Shown: piece by piece, positions 23,443 through 31,466 of the stretch
Position numbering within the stretch: position 1 is the stretch's first letter
Layout of the letters: each line of letters opens with the position of its first letter
NCBI GenBank assembly: GCA_021731185.1
Contig: JAKFXW010000034.1
Location: 1-33,444 of the forward strand
Length of the DNA: 33,444 bases
Origin: Gallionellaceae bacterium
GTDB taxonomy: Bacteria; Pseudomonadota; Gammaproteobacteria; Burkholderiales; Gallionellaceae
Reading direction: 5' to 3'
Translations under genes and position numbers: made by a program
Notes under the pieces: model-generated
Seen by the model: only the letters and a program-made list of their open reading frames with translations
The model's database searches: none
Told to the model about the DNA's origin: nothing

Positions 23443-26400
23443 ATGCCAAAAAAAATCCTGAAAAATTCATTGTTAAGCTTCAAAATTCTGGCTCGCATAT
23501 TGGTAGCTGGCATAGTTTTGTTGAGCGCAGTGATATGGCTGTGGTCGAAATTCTGGCTGTTTCCGGACATTGAACACTATCACGAAGATATCACAACGAT
23601 AGCCAGCCAAGTAGCGAATCAACCGATAACAATAGGAAAAATTCAGGCGGATTGGCACGGCATTCGTCCGCGCCTGATTTTTAGCGATGTGCGTATGCTG
23701 GATAATAAAGGCCACACGACCTTGTCATTTCAGCGCATAGAAAACGTATTGTCATGGAGAACACTAATCACTAGGAAGGTCAGGTTACATAGCCTGGAAA
23801 TTCAAAATCCAGATTTGCATATTCGGCGCGATCTGCTAGGAAAAATACACGTCGCCAACTTTTCCCTGAAAAGTGAAGCAGCCGAACAGGTCACCGATAG
23901 CAATGTCCCACAAGGGGACAATGTACTGGATATGATTTTGCATCCGCCGCGCATAGTGGTCAGCGATGCGCGCATCACCTGGAAAGACGAGCTCAATGCC
24001 GCACCCGAGCTACTTTTTGAGCATGTAAATTTACTGATTGATAATGATGAATCGCGCCATCGCTTCGCGGTGCGCGCCCAACCTCCGGCGCAGCTGTCTA
24101 CGAATCTGGATGTGCGCGGTGACTTTTATGGCGACAGTTTCGCTGACCCAAAAGCGTGGTATGGACAGGCGTACACCCACCTGAATTACGCCAACATTCC
24201 GGCATGGGAACCTTGGCTGCCTACGGTAAGCGTGCTTAAACGTGGCAAGGGTGCGGTGCGGGGTTGGATGGATGTACGGGCAGGACAGGTGTTCAGAATG
24301 ACCATGGATGTTGCTTTGTCCGGTATTAGCACACAATTAGCAGATGATGTATTGCCACTTGAAATACTGACTATGCGCGGTCGCCTGGTCTGGGAAAACG
24401 TCAGTAACGGATTTGAAATTGCGTTGCGAAAATTTTCACTGAAGCTGAACAACGGCCTCGATGTGCAACCAGTTGATTTTTACCTGCGTCTAGCGAAAGC
24501 CACAGATACTCAGCCAGCCAGCGGCGAGGTGCGCGCCGACTCGTTGGAATTGATGGGACTGGTCAGCCTAGCCAGCTTTCTGCCTTTAAATTCTGACTCC
24601 AGGCAGCAGCTGATAGACTTTGCTCCAAGCGGTCAGGTAACGAAATTACAAGCTAAATGGAGCGGGAATTTTGACCGATTGCAGAATTTAGATATTCAAG
24701 CGAAATTTGACAATCTCGCCTTGCGGCGCGTGGGGGGCATCCCTGGGTTTTCTGGTTTAAGCGGACAAATCAACGGCAATGAAGATGCTGGTACATTAAC
24801 ATTACGCTCAAATAATTTGAAGCTGGATGCGCCACAAATTATGCCCGAACCATTACAGCTTGATTCGTTAACCGCCAAGACCAGTTGGCAGAAAAATGAT
24901 CTGGGTTATGCCATTCAATACGAGAATGTGTCCGTTGAGAATCAGGATGCAGCGGGCATTATTTCAGGTAGCTTTCAAACTTTAGCCGACGGCCCTGGTG
25001 AGATTGATCTAAAAGTGAATTTAACGCGGGCACTGGTGCAGCGCACGTCGCGCTACATTCCATTGGTGGCATTAAAAAGTGCGGGCAATGCCTGGGTGAA
25101 GCAGGCTTTGCTGGATGGGCAGTCCAATGATTTCAGTTTGATACTGCGCGGCAATTTAAAAAAGTTTCCATTTGATGAAAAAGATTCTGGCCTCTTTCAG
25201 ATTAAAGCCAGCGCTATTGGCGCAGCGGTAAAATATCATCCAGACTGGCCAGTCATAGATCAAGGGGTAGCAAAATTTACTATTCAAGGCCGTCGTCTCA
25301 AAACCTTTGTCTCGACGGCGGTAACTATGGGCGGGCATTTGCAAAATGTGAGTGTGGTGATGCCGGATATTACTAGCCCTAATTTAATGTTGAAAATTCG
25401 TGGTGAGGCTAAGGGTAAAACATCGCACTTTCTAGATTTTATTCAACAAAGTCCGGTGCGTGGATACATCGATGAGGCGAGTGATAACATCTCTACACAG
25501 GGCAGCGGGAAGCTAATTTTGTCGTTGGATATTCCCTTGCCTGGTCGGACGACCAACTCAAACAGCAATGAATTGCCTGATGTGGCTAATACTGCTGCGG
25601 CCAGTACGCCTGTAGCAATTGCGCCTACTGCCAGAAAAATTACTGCCAGAAAAATTGTTGCAAGCACTCCAGTCAAGGTGGCGGGCAATTATCATTTCAT
25701 TGAAAATGATGTGACATTGCCCGGTGGCATTGTTGTGCAGCAGGCCAGTGGTCATCTATTGTTTACAGAATCCTCATTGCGTACAAAAAATGTAACTGGA
25801 CAAGTTTTTGGTGGCCCAGCTTCAATAGTGCTCAAACGTAAGCTGGGCAAGCCGCTAGTTGTCAAGGCGCAAGGGGTGACACACATGGATCAATTACGGC
25901 ATAGTGTGTCCCATCCGATATTAAATTATCTGCATGGCAGCATTCCGTGGGAAGCTAATATTACGGTGCAACCCAAGCGTATCAATGTGCAGGTCACCTC
26001 AAATATGACTGGAGTTCAATTTGACATGCCGGTTCCTTTTACTAAACAGGCCAGCGAGCAGATTCCATTAGCCTTTGAGATGCAACGCACAGCCAGCCAA
26101 GAGACGCTCAGCCTGCAATATGGCAAGTTGCTGGATGCAAAATTAGTTCGCTACAAAAAGAAGGGGGAGTGGTTGGTACATGGCGGCAATATTCATTTTG
26201 GCGCATTACCGGAGCAGGGTTCGAGCGCGCAGGGTTCAAGCGCGGGTGTGATCCAGCCGGGTATATGGATGACTGGCGCTGTGCCGGAATTGGCCGTGCA
26301 GGGATGGGGCAAATTGCTCGAGTCCACGAGTGGCGATGGCGCGCTGAATTTATCCTCCTTTAATTTTAAGGGGGCAGATTTACTAATTAAAAAAATAAGT

Positions 26401-27552
26401 GGCTTGGGTTATGCGCTGAACGATGTACATATCAAGGCCAGCACGCCAGGCAAAATAATCTTGGCTAAAGTGGCTGCACCTCAAATCAATGGCGAAGTGA
26501 AATGGCAACCGCAGGGCAAGGGCAGATTAACAGTGCGATTAACATCACTGAATCTGCAAAAAGCCCCCGATTTACTCAGCGACCAGCCTGCTCGATCTTT
26601 AACAGAAACACCGCCAGGTCAGACCGACGAGCAGCCTGCCGCAGACAGCACACAGACAGGTACTGCGTTGCCAAGCGATCCGAGTATGCTGGCCATCACG
26701 GGAAAGCAAACCTTCCCAACGTTTGATTTGGCGGTGGACAATCTTACCTGGAATAAAATTTCCTGGGGTAAACTTGAGTTATTGTTGGGCAAACAGGTTA
26801 ACGGGTCGGAGCAAATCTGGCTGGCTGAACGCATACATGTCACCACACCGGAAGGCGTGATGGCAGGAGATGGCAAATGGATAATCACACCCGATAGTCA
26901 GCAAACACAAATAAATATTGGTCTGGATATTTTTAATTCCGGCAGACTGCTATCCCGGCTGGGATACCCCGATAGCGTGAAAGATGGCGCAGGTCGGCTC
27001 GAAGGAAATTTTTATTGGCAGGGCGGGCCGCAAGCATTTGGCGTTGCGGTGTTGGATGGCGCGCTGAAGTTGAATGTGGGCAAGGGGCAATTTCTGCAAG
27101 TCGATCCCGGTATAGGCAAATTGCTCAGTGTATTCAGTTTACAGGCTTTACCCAAGCGCATTACACTGGATTTTACGGACGTGTTTAGTAAAGGGTTTAA
27201 GTTTGACCAAATCAGCAGTACCGCGCAAATCAGGCAAGGCTTAATGCAAATTGATGATTTCAAAATTGAAGGATCAGCCGCCAAAGTGACCATGCGTGGA
27301 CAAGTGGATTTAATTCAGGAAACGCAGGATTTACGTGTGCGTATCCTGCCCACCATCAGCGATACCGTTTCCCTATTGGGATTTGCCGCAGGCCCTGCAG
27401 TGGGTATGGGAGTATTACTGGCTAATAAAATTTTTAGAGATCCCCTCGATAAGTTAGTATCATTTGAATACAATGTAGACGGAACATGGGCAGCACCCAA
27501 TGTAGTTAAGCTGGGTAGCAGTCGAGAGGCAGAAGGGGTGACGGGACATTGA
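23443..27552 (+). CDS. yhdP: YhdP-family AsmA-like envelope protein
   Basis: YhdP is one of the AsmA-like proteins (with TamB and YdbH in E. coli) that bridge the periplasm and are involved in phospholipid transport to the outer membrane. This protein has 1369 residues: a cytoplasmic Lys-rich start, one transmembrane helix (about 10-32, ILARILVAGIVLLSAVIWLW), and a very long beta-rich periplasmic part with the DUF3971 and AsmA-type C-terminal segments (for example ALPKRITLDFTDVFSKGF near the end). It carries three repeat tracts: VPQGDN (about 155-160) from the dispersed palindrome, TARKI twice (about 729-738), and QGSSA twice (about 925-934). It diverges from glnE and precedes the amidase gene and tldD, an order seen in other proteobacteria. 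No ribosome binding site stands out. Confidence 0.93.
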   Translation: MPKKILKNSLLSFKILARILVAGIVLLSAVIWLWSKFWLFPDIEHYHEDITTIASQVANQPITIGKIQADWHGIRPRLIFSDVRMLDNKGHTTLSFQRIENVLSWRTLITRKVRLHSLEIQNPDLHIRRDLLGKIHVANFSLKSEAAEQVTDSNVPQGDNVLDMILHPPRIVVSDARITWKDELNAAPELLFEHVNLLIDNDESRHRFAVRAQPPAQLSTNLDVRGDFYGDSFADPKAWYGQAYTHLNYANIPAWEPWLPTVSVLKRGKGAVRGWMDVRAGQVFRMTMDVALSGISTQLADDVLPLEILTMRGRLVWENVSNGFEIALRKFSLKLNNGLDVQPVDFYLRLAKATDTQPASGEVRADSLELMGLVSLASFLPLNSDSRQQLIDFAPSGQVTKLQAKWSGNFDRLQNLDIQAKFDNLALRRVGGIPGFSGLSGQINGNEDAGTLTLRSNNLKLDAPQIMPEPLQLDSLTAKTSWQKNDLGYAIQYENVSVENQDAAGIISGSFQTLADGPGEIDLKVNLTRALVQRTSRYIPLVALKSAGNAWVKQALLDGQSNDFSLILRGNLKKFPFDEKDSGLFQIKASAIGAAVKYHPDWPVIDQGVAKFTIQGRRLKTFVSTAVTMGGHLQNVSVVMPDITSPNLMLKIRGEAKGKTSHFLDFIQQSPVRGYIDEASDNISTQGSGKLILSLDIPLPGRTTNSNSNELPDVANTAAASTPVAIAPTARKITARKIVASTPVKVAGNYHFIENDVTLPGGIVVQQASGHLLFTESSLRTKNVTGQVFGGPASIVLKRKLGKPLVVKAQGVTHMDQLRHSVSHPILNYLHGSIPWEANITVQPKRINVQVTSNMTGVQFDMPVPFTKQASEQIPLAFEMQRTASQETLSLQYGKLLDAKLVRYKKKGEWLVHGGNIHFGALPEQGSSAQGSSAGVIQPGIWMTGAVPELAVQGWGKLLESTSGDGALNLSSFNFKGADLLIKKISGLGYALNDVHIKASTPGKIILAKVAAPQINGEVKWQPQGKGRLTVRLTSLNLQKAPDLLSDQPARSLTETPPGQTDEQPAADSTQTGTALPSDPSMLAITGKQTFPTFDLAVDNLTWNKISWGKLELLLGKQVNGSEQIWLAERIHVTTPEGVMAGDGKWIITPDSQQTQINIGLDIFNSGRLLSRLGYPDSVKDGAGRLEGNFYWQGGPQAFGVAVLDGALKLNVGKGQFLQVDPGIGKLLSVFSLQALPKRITLDFTDVFSKGFKFDQISSTAQIRQGLMQIDDFKIEGSAAKVTMRGQVDLIQETQDLRVRILPTISDTVSLLGFAAGPAVGMGVLLANKIFRDPLDKLVSFEYNVDGTWAAPNVVKLGSSREAEGVTGH
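23905..23924 (+). repeat. Dispersed palindromic repeat, copy in yhdP
   Basis: GTCCCACAAGGGGACAATGT, in sense orientation and in frame, encoding VPQGDNV in a loop. Identical over 20 bases to the glnE copy. Confidence 0.9.
25627..25656 (+). repeat. Exact 15-bp tandem duplication in yhdP
   Basis: ACTGCCAGAAAAATT occurs twice head to tail with no mismatch, encoding TARKI twice in a Thr/Ala-rich linker. Confidence 0.93.
26214..26243 (+). repeat. 15-bp tandem duplication in yhdP
   Basis: GCAGGGTTCGAGCGC is followed by GCAGGGTTCAAGCGC, one base different, encoding QGSSA twice in a loop. Confidence 0.92.
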
Positions 27553-27625
27553 TACCGCCCGTACCAACAAAGGTAAAACCCTTGAAAATTGAACCCGCAG
27601 CACCATTATAAAAAGTGATTCCTAA

Positions 27626-28483
27626 ATGATAGATGTAAATTCCACTCAGAAACGCATAGCCGCACAGAAACAAAGCTTCAAAGTGGCCGCGGTGCAGATG
27701 GCCTCTGGCCCCAACGTGGTCAATAACTTAAATGAGGCTGAACGGCTGATTGAAAAAGCAGCCGAGCAAGGTGCGCAGCTGGTCGTGTTGCCTGAATATT
27801 TCCCTGTGATGGGATTGAACGATATGGCTAAGGTGGCGGTGCGCGAAAAACCTAATGACGGAGTAATTCAAACATTCCTCAGCAAGACTGCGCACAAATA
27901 TAAAGTTTGGCTGGTCGGCGGCTCTATCCCGCTGGTGGCCAGCACGCCAGACAAGGTGCTTAATAGCTGCTTAGTCTTTGACGAATACGGCGAGCAAGTG
28001 GCGCGCTATGACAAAATTCATCTATTCAATCTCAATTTAGGTAATGAGCAATATCACGAGGGTCAAACCATTGAGCCGGGTAACAAGGTTGTAGTAGTAG
28101 ACAGTCCGTTTGGTCGAATCGGCTTGGCGATTTGTTACGACCTGCGCTTTCCTGAACTCTTCCGCGCCATGGGCAATGTCGACATCATTGTTTTACCCTC
28201 GGCCTTTACTGAAACCACGGGCAAGATGCATTGGGAAGTGTTGGTGCGCGCGCGTGCGGTTGAAAACCTGGCCTACGTCGTGGCGGCAGCGCAGGGCGGT
28301 TATCATCTCAGTGGCCGCGAAACGCATGGCAATAGCATGATTGTGGATCCGTGGGGGCGTGTGCTGGATCGGTTGCCGCGTGGCTCTGGCGTTGTGATCG
28401 CCGCCGTTAATCCTTCCTACCAGAATAGCTTGCGCGCAAGCTTGCCCGCACTGTCACACCGCACGCTACAGATTGCAATGTAG
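27626..28483 (+). CDS. Nitrilase-superfamily amidase (Nit1/Nit2-like)
   Basis: A 285-residue carbon-nitrogen hydrolase, closest by eye to the Nit1/omega-amidase branch (deaminated glutathione or 2-oxoglutaramate amidase). The catalytic triad is complete: Glu57 in VVLPEYFP, Lys130 in RYDKIHLF and Cys170 in LAICYDLRFPELFR. The next block, ENLAYVVAAAQGG, is also conserved. The family usually starts near FKVAAVQMASG (residue 18), so the first 17 residues are extra or the true start is later; no strong ribosome binding site decides it. It sits between yhdP and tldD on the same strand. The last five codons and the stop codon are duplicated in tandem just downstream. Confidence 0.92.
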   Translation: MIDVNSTQKRIAAQKQSFKVAAVQMASGPNVVNNLNEAERLIEKAAEQGAQLVVLPEYFPVMGLNDMAKVAVREKPNDGVIQTFLSKTAHKYKVWLVGGSIPLVASTPDKVLNSCLVFDEYGEQVARYDKIHLFNLNLGNEQYHEGQTIEPGNKVVVVDSPFGRIGLAICYDLRFPELFRAMGNVDIIVLPSAFTETTGKMHWEVLVRARAVENLAYVVAAAQGGYHLSGRETHGNSMIVDPWGRVLDRLPRGSGVVIAAVNPSYQNSLRASLPALSHRTLQIAM

Positions 28484-28500
28484 CTACAGATTGCAATATA
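28465..28500 (+). repeat. 18-bp tandem duplication spanning the amidase stop codon
   Basis: GCTACAGATTGCAATGTA (28465-28482) is followed by GCTACAGATTGCAATATA (28483-28500), one base different. The first copy gives the end LQIAM then TAG; the second repeats the codons in frame as LQIAI then TAA. Confidence 0.92.
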
Positions 28501-28536
28501 AAAGGGCATCTCTAAATCCACTACACTTCATTGATG

Positions 28537-28566
28537 GGGGATTGAGTATGAATGAAGCTCAACCCC
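28537..28566 (+). terminator. Possible weak terminator or attenuator between the amidase gene and tldD
   Basis: GGGG-A-TTGAG (28537-28546) pairs with CTCAA-CCCC (28558-28566) with one bulge around an 11-base loop. A short TTTT lies eight bases later. Within it an 11-codon frame (ATG at 28549 to TAG) starts just after a G-rich stretch; whether it is translated is unknown. Confidence 0.3.
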
Positions 28567-28622
28567 TCGTGCGTTTTAAATAGCATTTCTTAAACTGATC
28601 GCCAGATAAATAAACTTAACCT

Positions 28623-30080
28623 ATGCCCACTAACGAAACAATATTTGCACTTGCCCAGCAATCATTACTGGCTCCTCATGCTTTAGATACCGGCCATTTG
28701 GAGCAGGTGTTTGGAAAAATGATGGCGCACAAGTTGGATTATGCCGACTTGTATTTTCAGTACACCCGCGCGGAAAGTTGGTCGCTAGAAGAGGGCATCG
28801 TTAAATCCGGCAGCTTTGGCATTGACCAAGGCGTAGGGGTGCGCGCCATCAGCGGTGAGAAAACCGCGTTTGCGTATTCAGATGATATTAGCTTGGTTGC
28901 TCTGGAAAGCGCAGCACTCGCTACACGTGCCATTGCTCGGCAGGGCGGCACACAAAGCGTGCCAATGTTGCAGGGCGGTTTAAAAAAAGCGACGGATAAA
29001 AATCTGTATCTGCCACACGATCCCATTGCCAGCTTGAAAGATACCGACAAAGTGAAATTGCTGGAGCGGCTGGAGAAATACGCCAGAGCAATAGATTCAC
29101 GAGTCACGCAGGTGATGGCGGGACTGGCGGGTGAATATGATGTGGTGCTGGTGGCGCGTAGCGATGGCTTGTTGCGGGCCGATATTCGCCCATTAGTGCG
29201 ACTCTCGGTGCAGGTGATTGTCGAGAGCAATGGTCGACGCGAACAAGGCTCGTCTGGAGGCGGTGGGCGTTTTGATTATACGTATTTCACCGATGAGGTG
29301 TTGCAGGATTACGCAGCGAAAGCGGTACATCAGGCGGTCATTAATCTCGATGCCGCCCCTGCCCCTGCCGGCAATATGACAGTGGTGCTGGGTTCCGGCT
29401 GGCCGGGAATTTTGCTGCACGAAGCAGTGGGGCACGGGTTGGAAGGAGATTTTAATCGCAAGGGTAGCTCGGTTTTTTCCGGACGCATCGGCGAACGTGT
29501 GGCGGCTAAAGGCGTGACGGTGGTGGACGATGGCACCATTGCAGATCGGCGCGGTTCGCTGAACATGGATGATGAAGGCAATCCCACGCAGCGCAATGTG
29601 CTCATCGAAGATGGTATTTTGATAGGCTATCTGCAGGATACTTTAAATGCACGATTGATGGGCGTGCCCGTCACCGGCAATGCGCGGCGCGAATCGTATG
29701 CACACATCCCCATGCCGCGCATGACCAATACCACGATGATGAATGGCACACGCGATCCGCAGGAAATTATTGCGTCGGTCAAACGTGGTTTGTATGCAGT
29801 GAATTTTGGTGGTGGGCAAGTCGACATCACCAGCGGTAAATTTGTTTTCTCTACTGCAGAAGCGTACATGATCGAAGATGGAAAAATTACCTATCCGGTA
29901 AAAGGCGCGACACTCATCGGTAATGGTCCGGAAGCACTCACGCGTGTTTCCATGATCGGAAACGACACCGCACTCGATCCCGGCGTGGGCGTGTGCGGCA
30001 AAGAAGGGCAGAGTGTGCCGGTGGGAGTAGGCCAGCCTACCGTGAGAATCGATGGGTTGACGGTGGGTGGCACAGCGTAA
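28623..30080 (+). CDS. tldD: Metalloprotease TldD
   Basis: TldD, with its partner TldE/PmbA, forms a zinc protease that unfolds and trims peptides such as microcin B17 precursor and CcdA. The protein has 485 residues. The zinc-binding HExxxH is HEAVGH (266-271) in the typical GILLHEAVGHGLEGDFNRKG block. The C-terminal strand region has VKGATLIGNG and VGVGQPTVRI. No pmbA gene is visible here. It follows yhdP and the amidase gene on the same strand, 139 bases after the latter, and is closed by a strong terminator. Length and motifs are standard. Confidence 0.96.
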   Translation: MPTNETIFALAQQSLLAPHALDTGHLEQVFGKMMAHKLDYADLYFQYTRAESWSLEEGIVKSGSFGIDQGVGVRAISGEKTAFAYSDDISLVALESAALATRAIARQGGTQSVPMLQGGLKKATDKNLYLPHDPIASLKDTDKVKLLERLEKYARAIDSRVTQVMAGLAGEYDVVLVARSDGLLRADIRPLVRLSVQVIVESNGRREQGSSGGGGRFDYTYFTDEVLQDYAAKAVHQAVINLDAAPAPAGNMTVVLGSGWPGILLHEAVGHGLEGDFNRKGSSVFSGRIGERVAAKGVTVVDDGTIADRRGSLNMDDEGNPTQRNVLIEDGILIGYLQDTLNARLMGVPVTGNARRESYAHIPMPRMTNTTMMNGTRDPQEIIASVKRGLYAVNFGGGQVDITSGKFVFSTAEAYMIEDGKITYPVKGATLIGNGPEALTRVSMIGNDTALDPGVGVCGKEGQSVPVGVGQPTVRIDGLTVGGTA

Positions 30081-30117
30081 AAAAATTAAATTTCCGTCGC
30101 TATGCTGTGTTGCTCAT

Positions 30118-30165
30118 AAAAAATTATGCCTAACATATCAAAAATATGCGTCGGCTTAATTTTTT
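30118..30165. terminator. Bidirectional intrinsic terminator between tldD and the outer-membrane protein gene
   Basis: AAAAAATTATGCC (30118-30130) and GGCTTAATTTTTT (30153-30165) are complementary at 12 of 13 positions, with an inner CATAT-CAAAA-ATATG hairpin. A-run on one side and T-run on the other let it end both convergent transcripts. Confidence 0.8.
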
Positions 30166-30226
30166 ACTCGCGCCTTGCCTAGCTTGGATATTTAAATTTT
30201 TGAGAGTCCCTAGGTCATGTTATGAA

Positions 30227-31027
30227 TCAGAAACGCTGCCCCATCTTGATGCCGAATTCTAGGGTGTTGTTCAGCGGCTCTACGAGACCAAATCCCGCAA
30301 AGAGACCATTGATGAGTTTGGGGACAACTTCTGATTCCTCAATATTCCAGTAATGCACGTAAGGGCCTATCGACGATTTATCTTGATCGTAAGTCATGCT
30401 CATCTTCAGGCCATAACCTTTATTCTGGGTATTGGTGGGGTCACTGTGGCCTTGTCCGCCATCCGATAATCTGGAAACTTGTTTGCCAATTAGCAGATGA
30501 TCATATTCCAGAGTTAATACCAACCGTGCATCGTCTGCTAGCGCGCTACGGTGTATCAGGCCAACCGGTAAATAAAAATAATTACTCTCGCGGCGATAGC
30601 CAAAATATCCCGCCGTGGTTATACCGCGCCCATCATGAAGCAGGTAGCGATAGCCGATTCCTGTATAAATGGCCAATACTGCATTGTCGCCCCCCCAGTC
30701 ATGACCGACTAATCCTCTGGCTTCCATGTACCAAATGGGATTGCCCGTGGCACTGCCAGTGCCAGAACTACTGTAATCCACTTGACCCAATGCAAAGCGC
30801 ACATCACCGCGCACAAAGTGACCATTCGGCAAAGCCTTGGTCGCAAGAAAATCTAGTCCCAATTTATACCCATCCAGCGACATCAGTCCCGGTTCTTTGT
30901 AGCGGTATGAACCTATGGATGCGCTGATTTCCTTACCTGTTTCAGTGTTAAGAGGAAGTGCTTCAACGCAGGTAGAGAAGTTGATAAAAAATACTGTCGA
31001 GAGGATTGCAGCGGGTATTTTTGTCAT
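30227..31027 (-). CDS. Exported outer-membrane beta-barrel protein of unknown function
   Basis: A 266-residue protein I do not recognise by name. A signal peptide covers about residues 1-23 (MTKIPAAILSTVFFINF, cleavage near VEA). The rest alternates aromatic and polar residues in the style of beta-strands (GYFGYRRESNYFYLPVGLIH, RLVLTLEYDHLLIG) and ends in GQRF, the terminal Phe favoured by outer-membrane barrel assembly. I chose the ATG at 31027; a TTG at 31060 is in frame but would add residues ahead of the signal. Its only neighbour relation is convergence with tldD. It may be a small barrel porin or surface protein; no ligand can be inferred. Confidence 0.75.
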   Translation of the reverse strand: MTKIPAAILSTVFFINFSTCVEALPLNTETGKEISASIGSYRYKEPGLMSLDGYKLGLDFLATKALPNGHFVRGDVRFALGQVDYSSSGTGSATGNPIWYMEARGLVGHDWGGDNAVLAIYTGIGYRYLLHDGRGITTAGYFGYRRESNYFYLPVGLIHRSALADDARLVLTLEYDHLLIGKQVSRLSDGGQGHSDPTNTQNKGYGLKMSMTYDQDKSSIGPYVHYWNIEESEVVPKLINGLFAGFGLVEPLNNTLEFGIKMGQRF

Positions 31028-31446
31028 AGGAAACACGGCGGATTCAAAAACCAACCGCAACAGTTAACAGTCGAGCCAGTAAAACATCGGTGCAATCGGC
31101 CGATCCCTTGCTGGTATTTATTTTGGTACGCTACGTCGATATTCGCTGTTGAAATATTTAGTGACTACGCGAACCTCGGTTTGGTCTATTTTAATTCAAA
31201 ATTGAATGAACCGAAACCCAAGTAATTTACCATACCGGCTACTATTTCATTTATGCCTACGATGTTCTGTGCGCTAACGCACATTAAAGAAGATTTTTTA
31301 GGTAACCGTATCAAAACAATAGTGAGAAACCTTGCGATAAAGAAGGAGTGCACGGGCAAATAATGGCGCAATGCACAGAAGGAAAGATGAGACCGGAAAA
31401 CGCGGTCAAGCGACTGACATTAGCTAAGCAGCCTTCTTAATTATGG
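31028..31446. other. Gap between topA and the outer-membrane protein gene
   Basis: About 420 bases with no convincing gene. It holds a palindrome ATTCAA-AA-TTGAAT near 31194-31207, a hairpin TGTGCG-CTAA-CGCACA (31268-31283) and a five-base-arm hairpin GACCG/CGGTC (31391-31407). None has a proper T-run for topA termination. The promoter of the outer-membrane protein gene should be at the left end but was not identified. Confidence 0.45.
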
Positions 31447-31466
31447 TTAATTATGGTTAGTTGTGG
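31437..31466. repeat. 10-bp tandem repeat across the topA stop codon
   Basis: TTAATTATGG occurs at 31437-31446 and again at 31447-31456, followed by the diverged TTAGTTGTGG (31457-31466). On the minus strand the topA stop TAA (31449-31447) is followed two codons later by a second in-frame TAA. Confidence 0.85.

Noticed and set aside
28549..28584. 11-codon leader peptide before tldD
   Set aside because: It has no run of regulatory codons, and tldD is not known for attenuation control; mentioned only under the hairpin.
31186..31371. 61-codon minus-strand frame in the topA upstream gap
   Set aside because: No ribosome binding site, no domain, and it includes the TGTGCG hairpin; probably chance.
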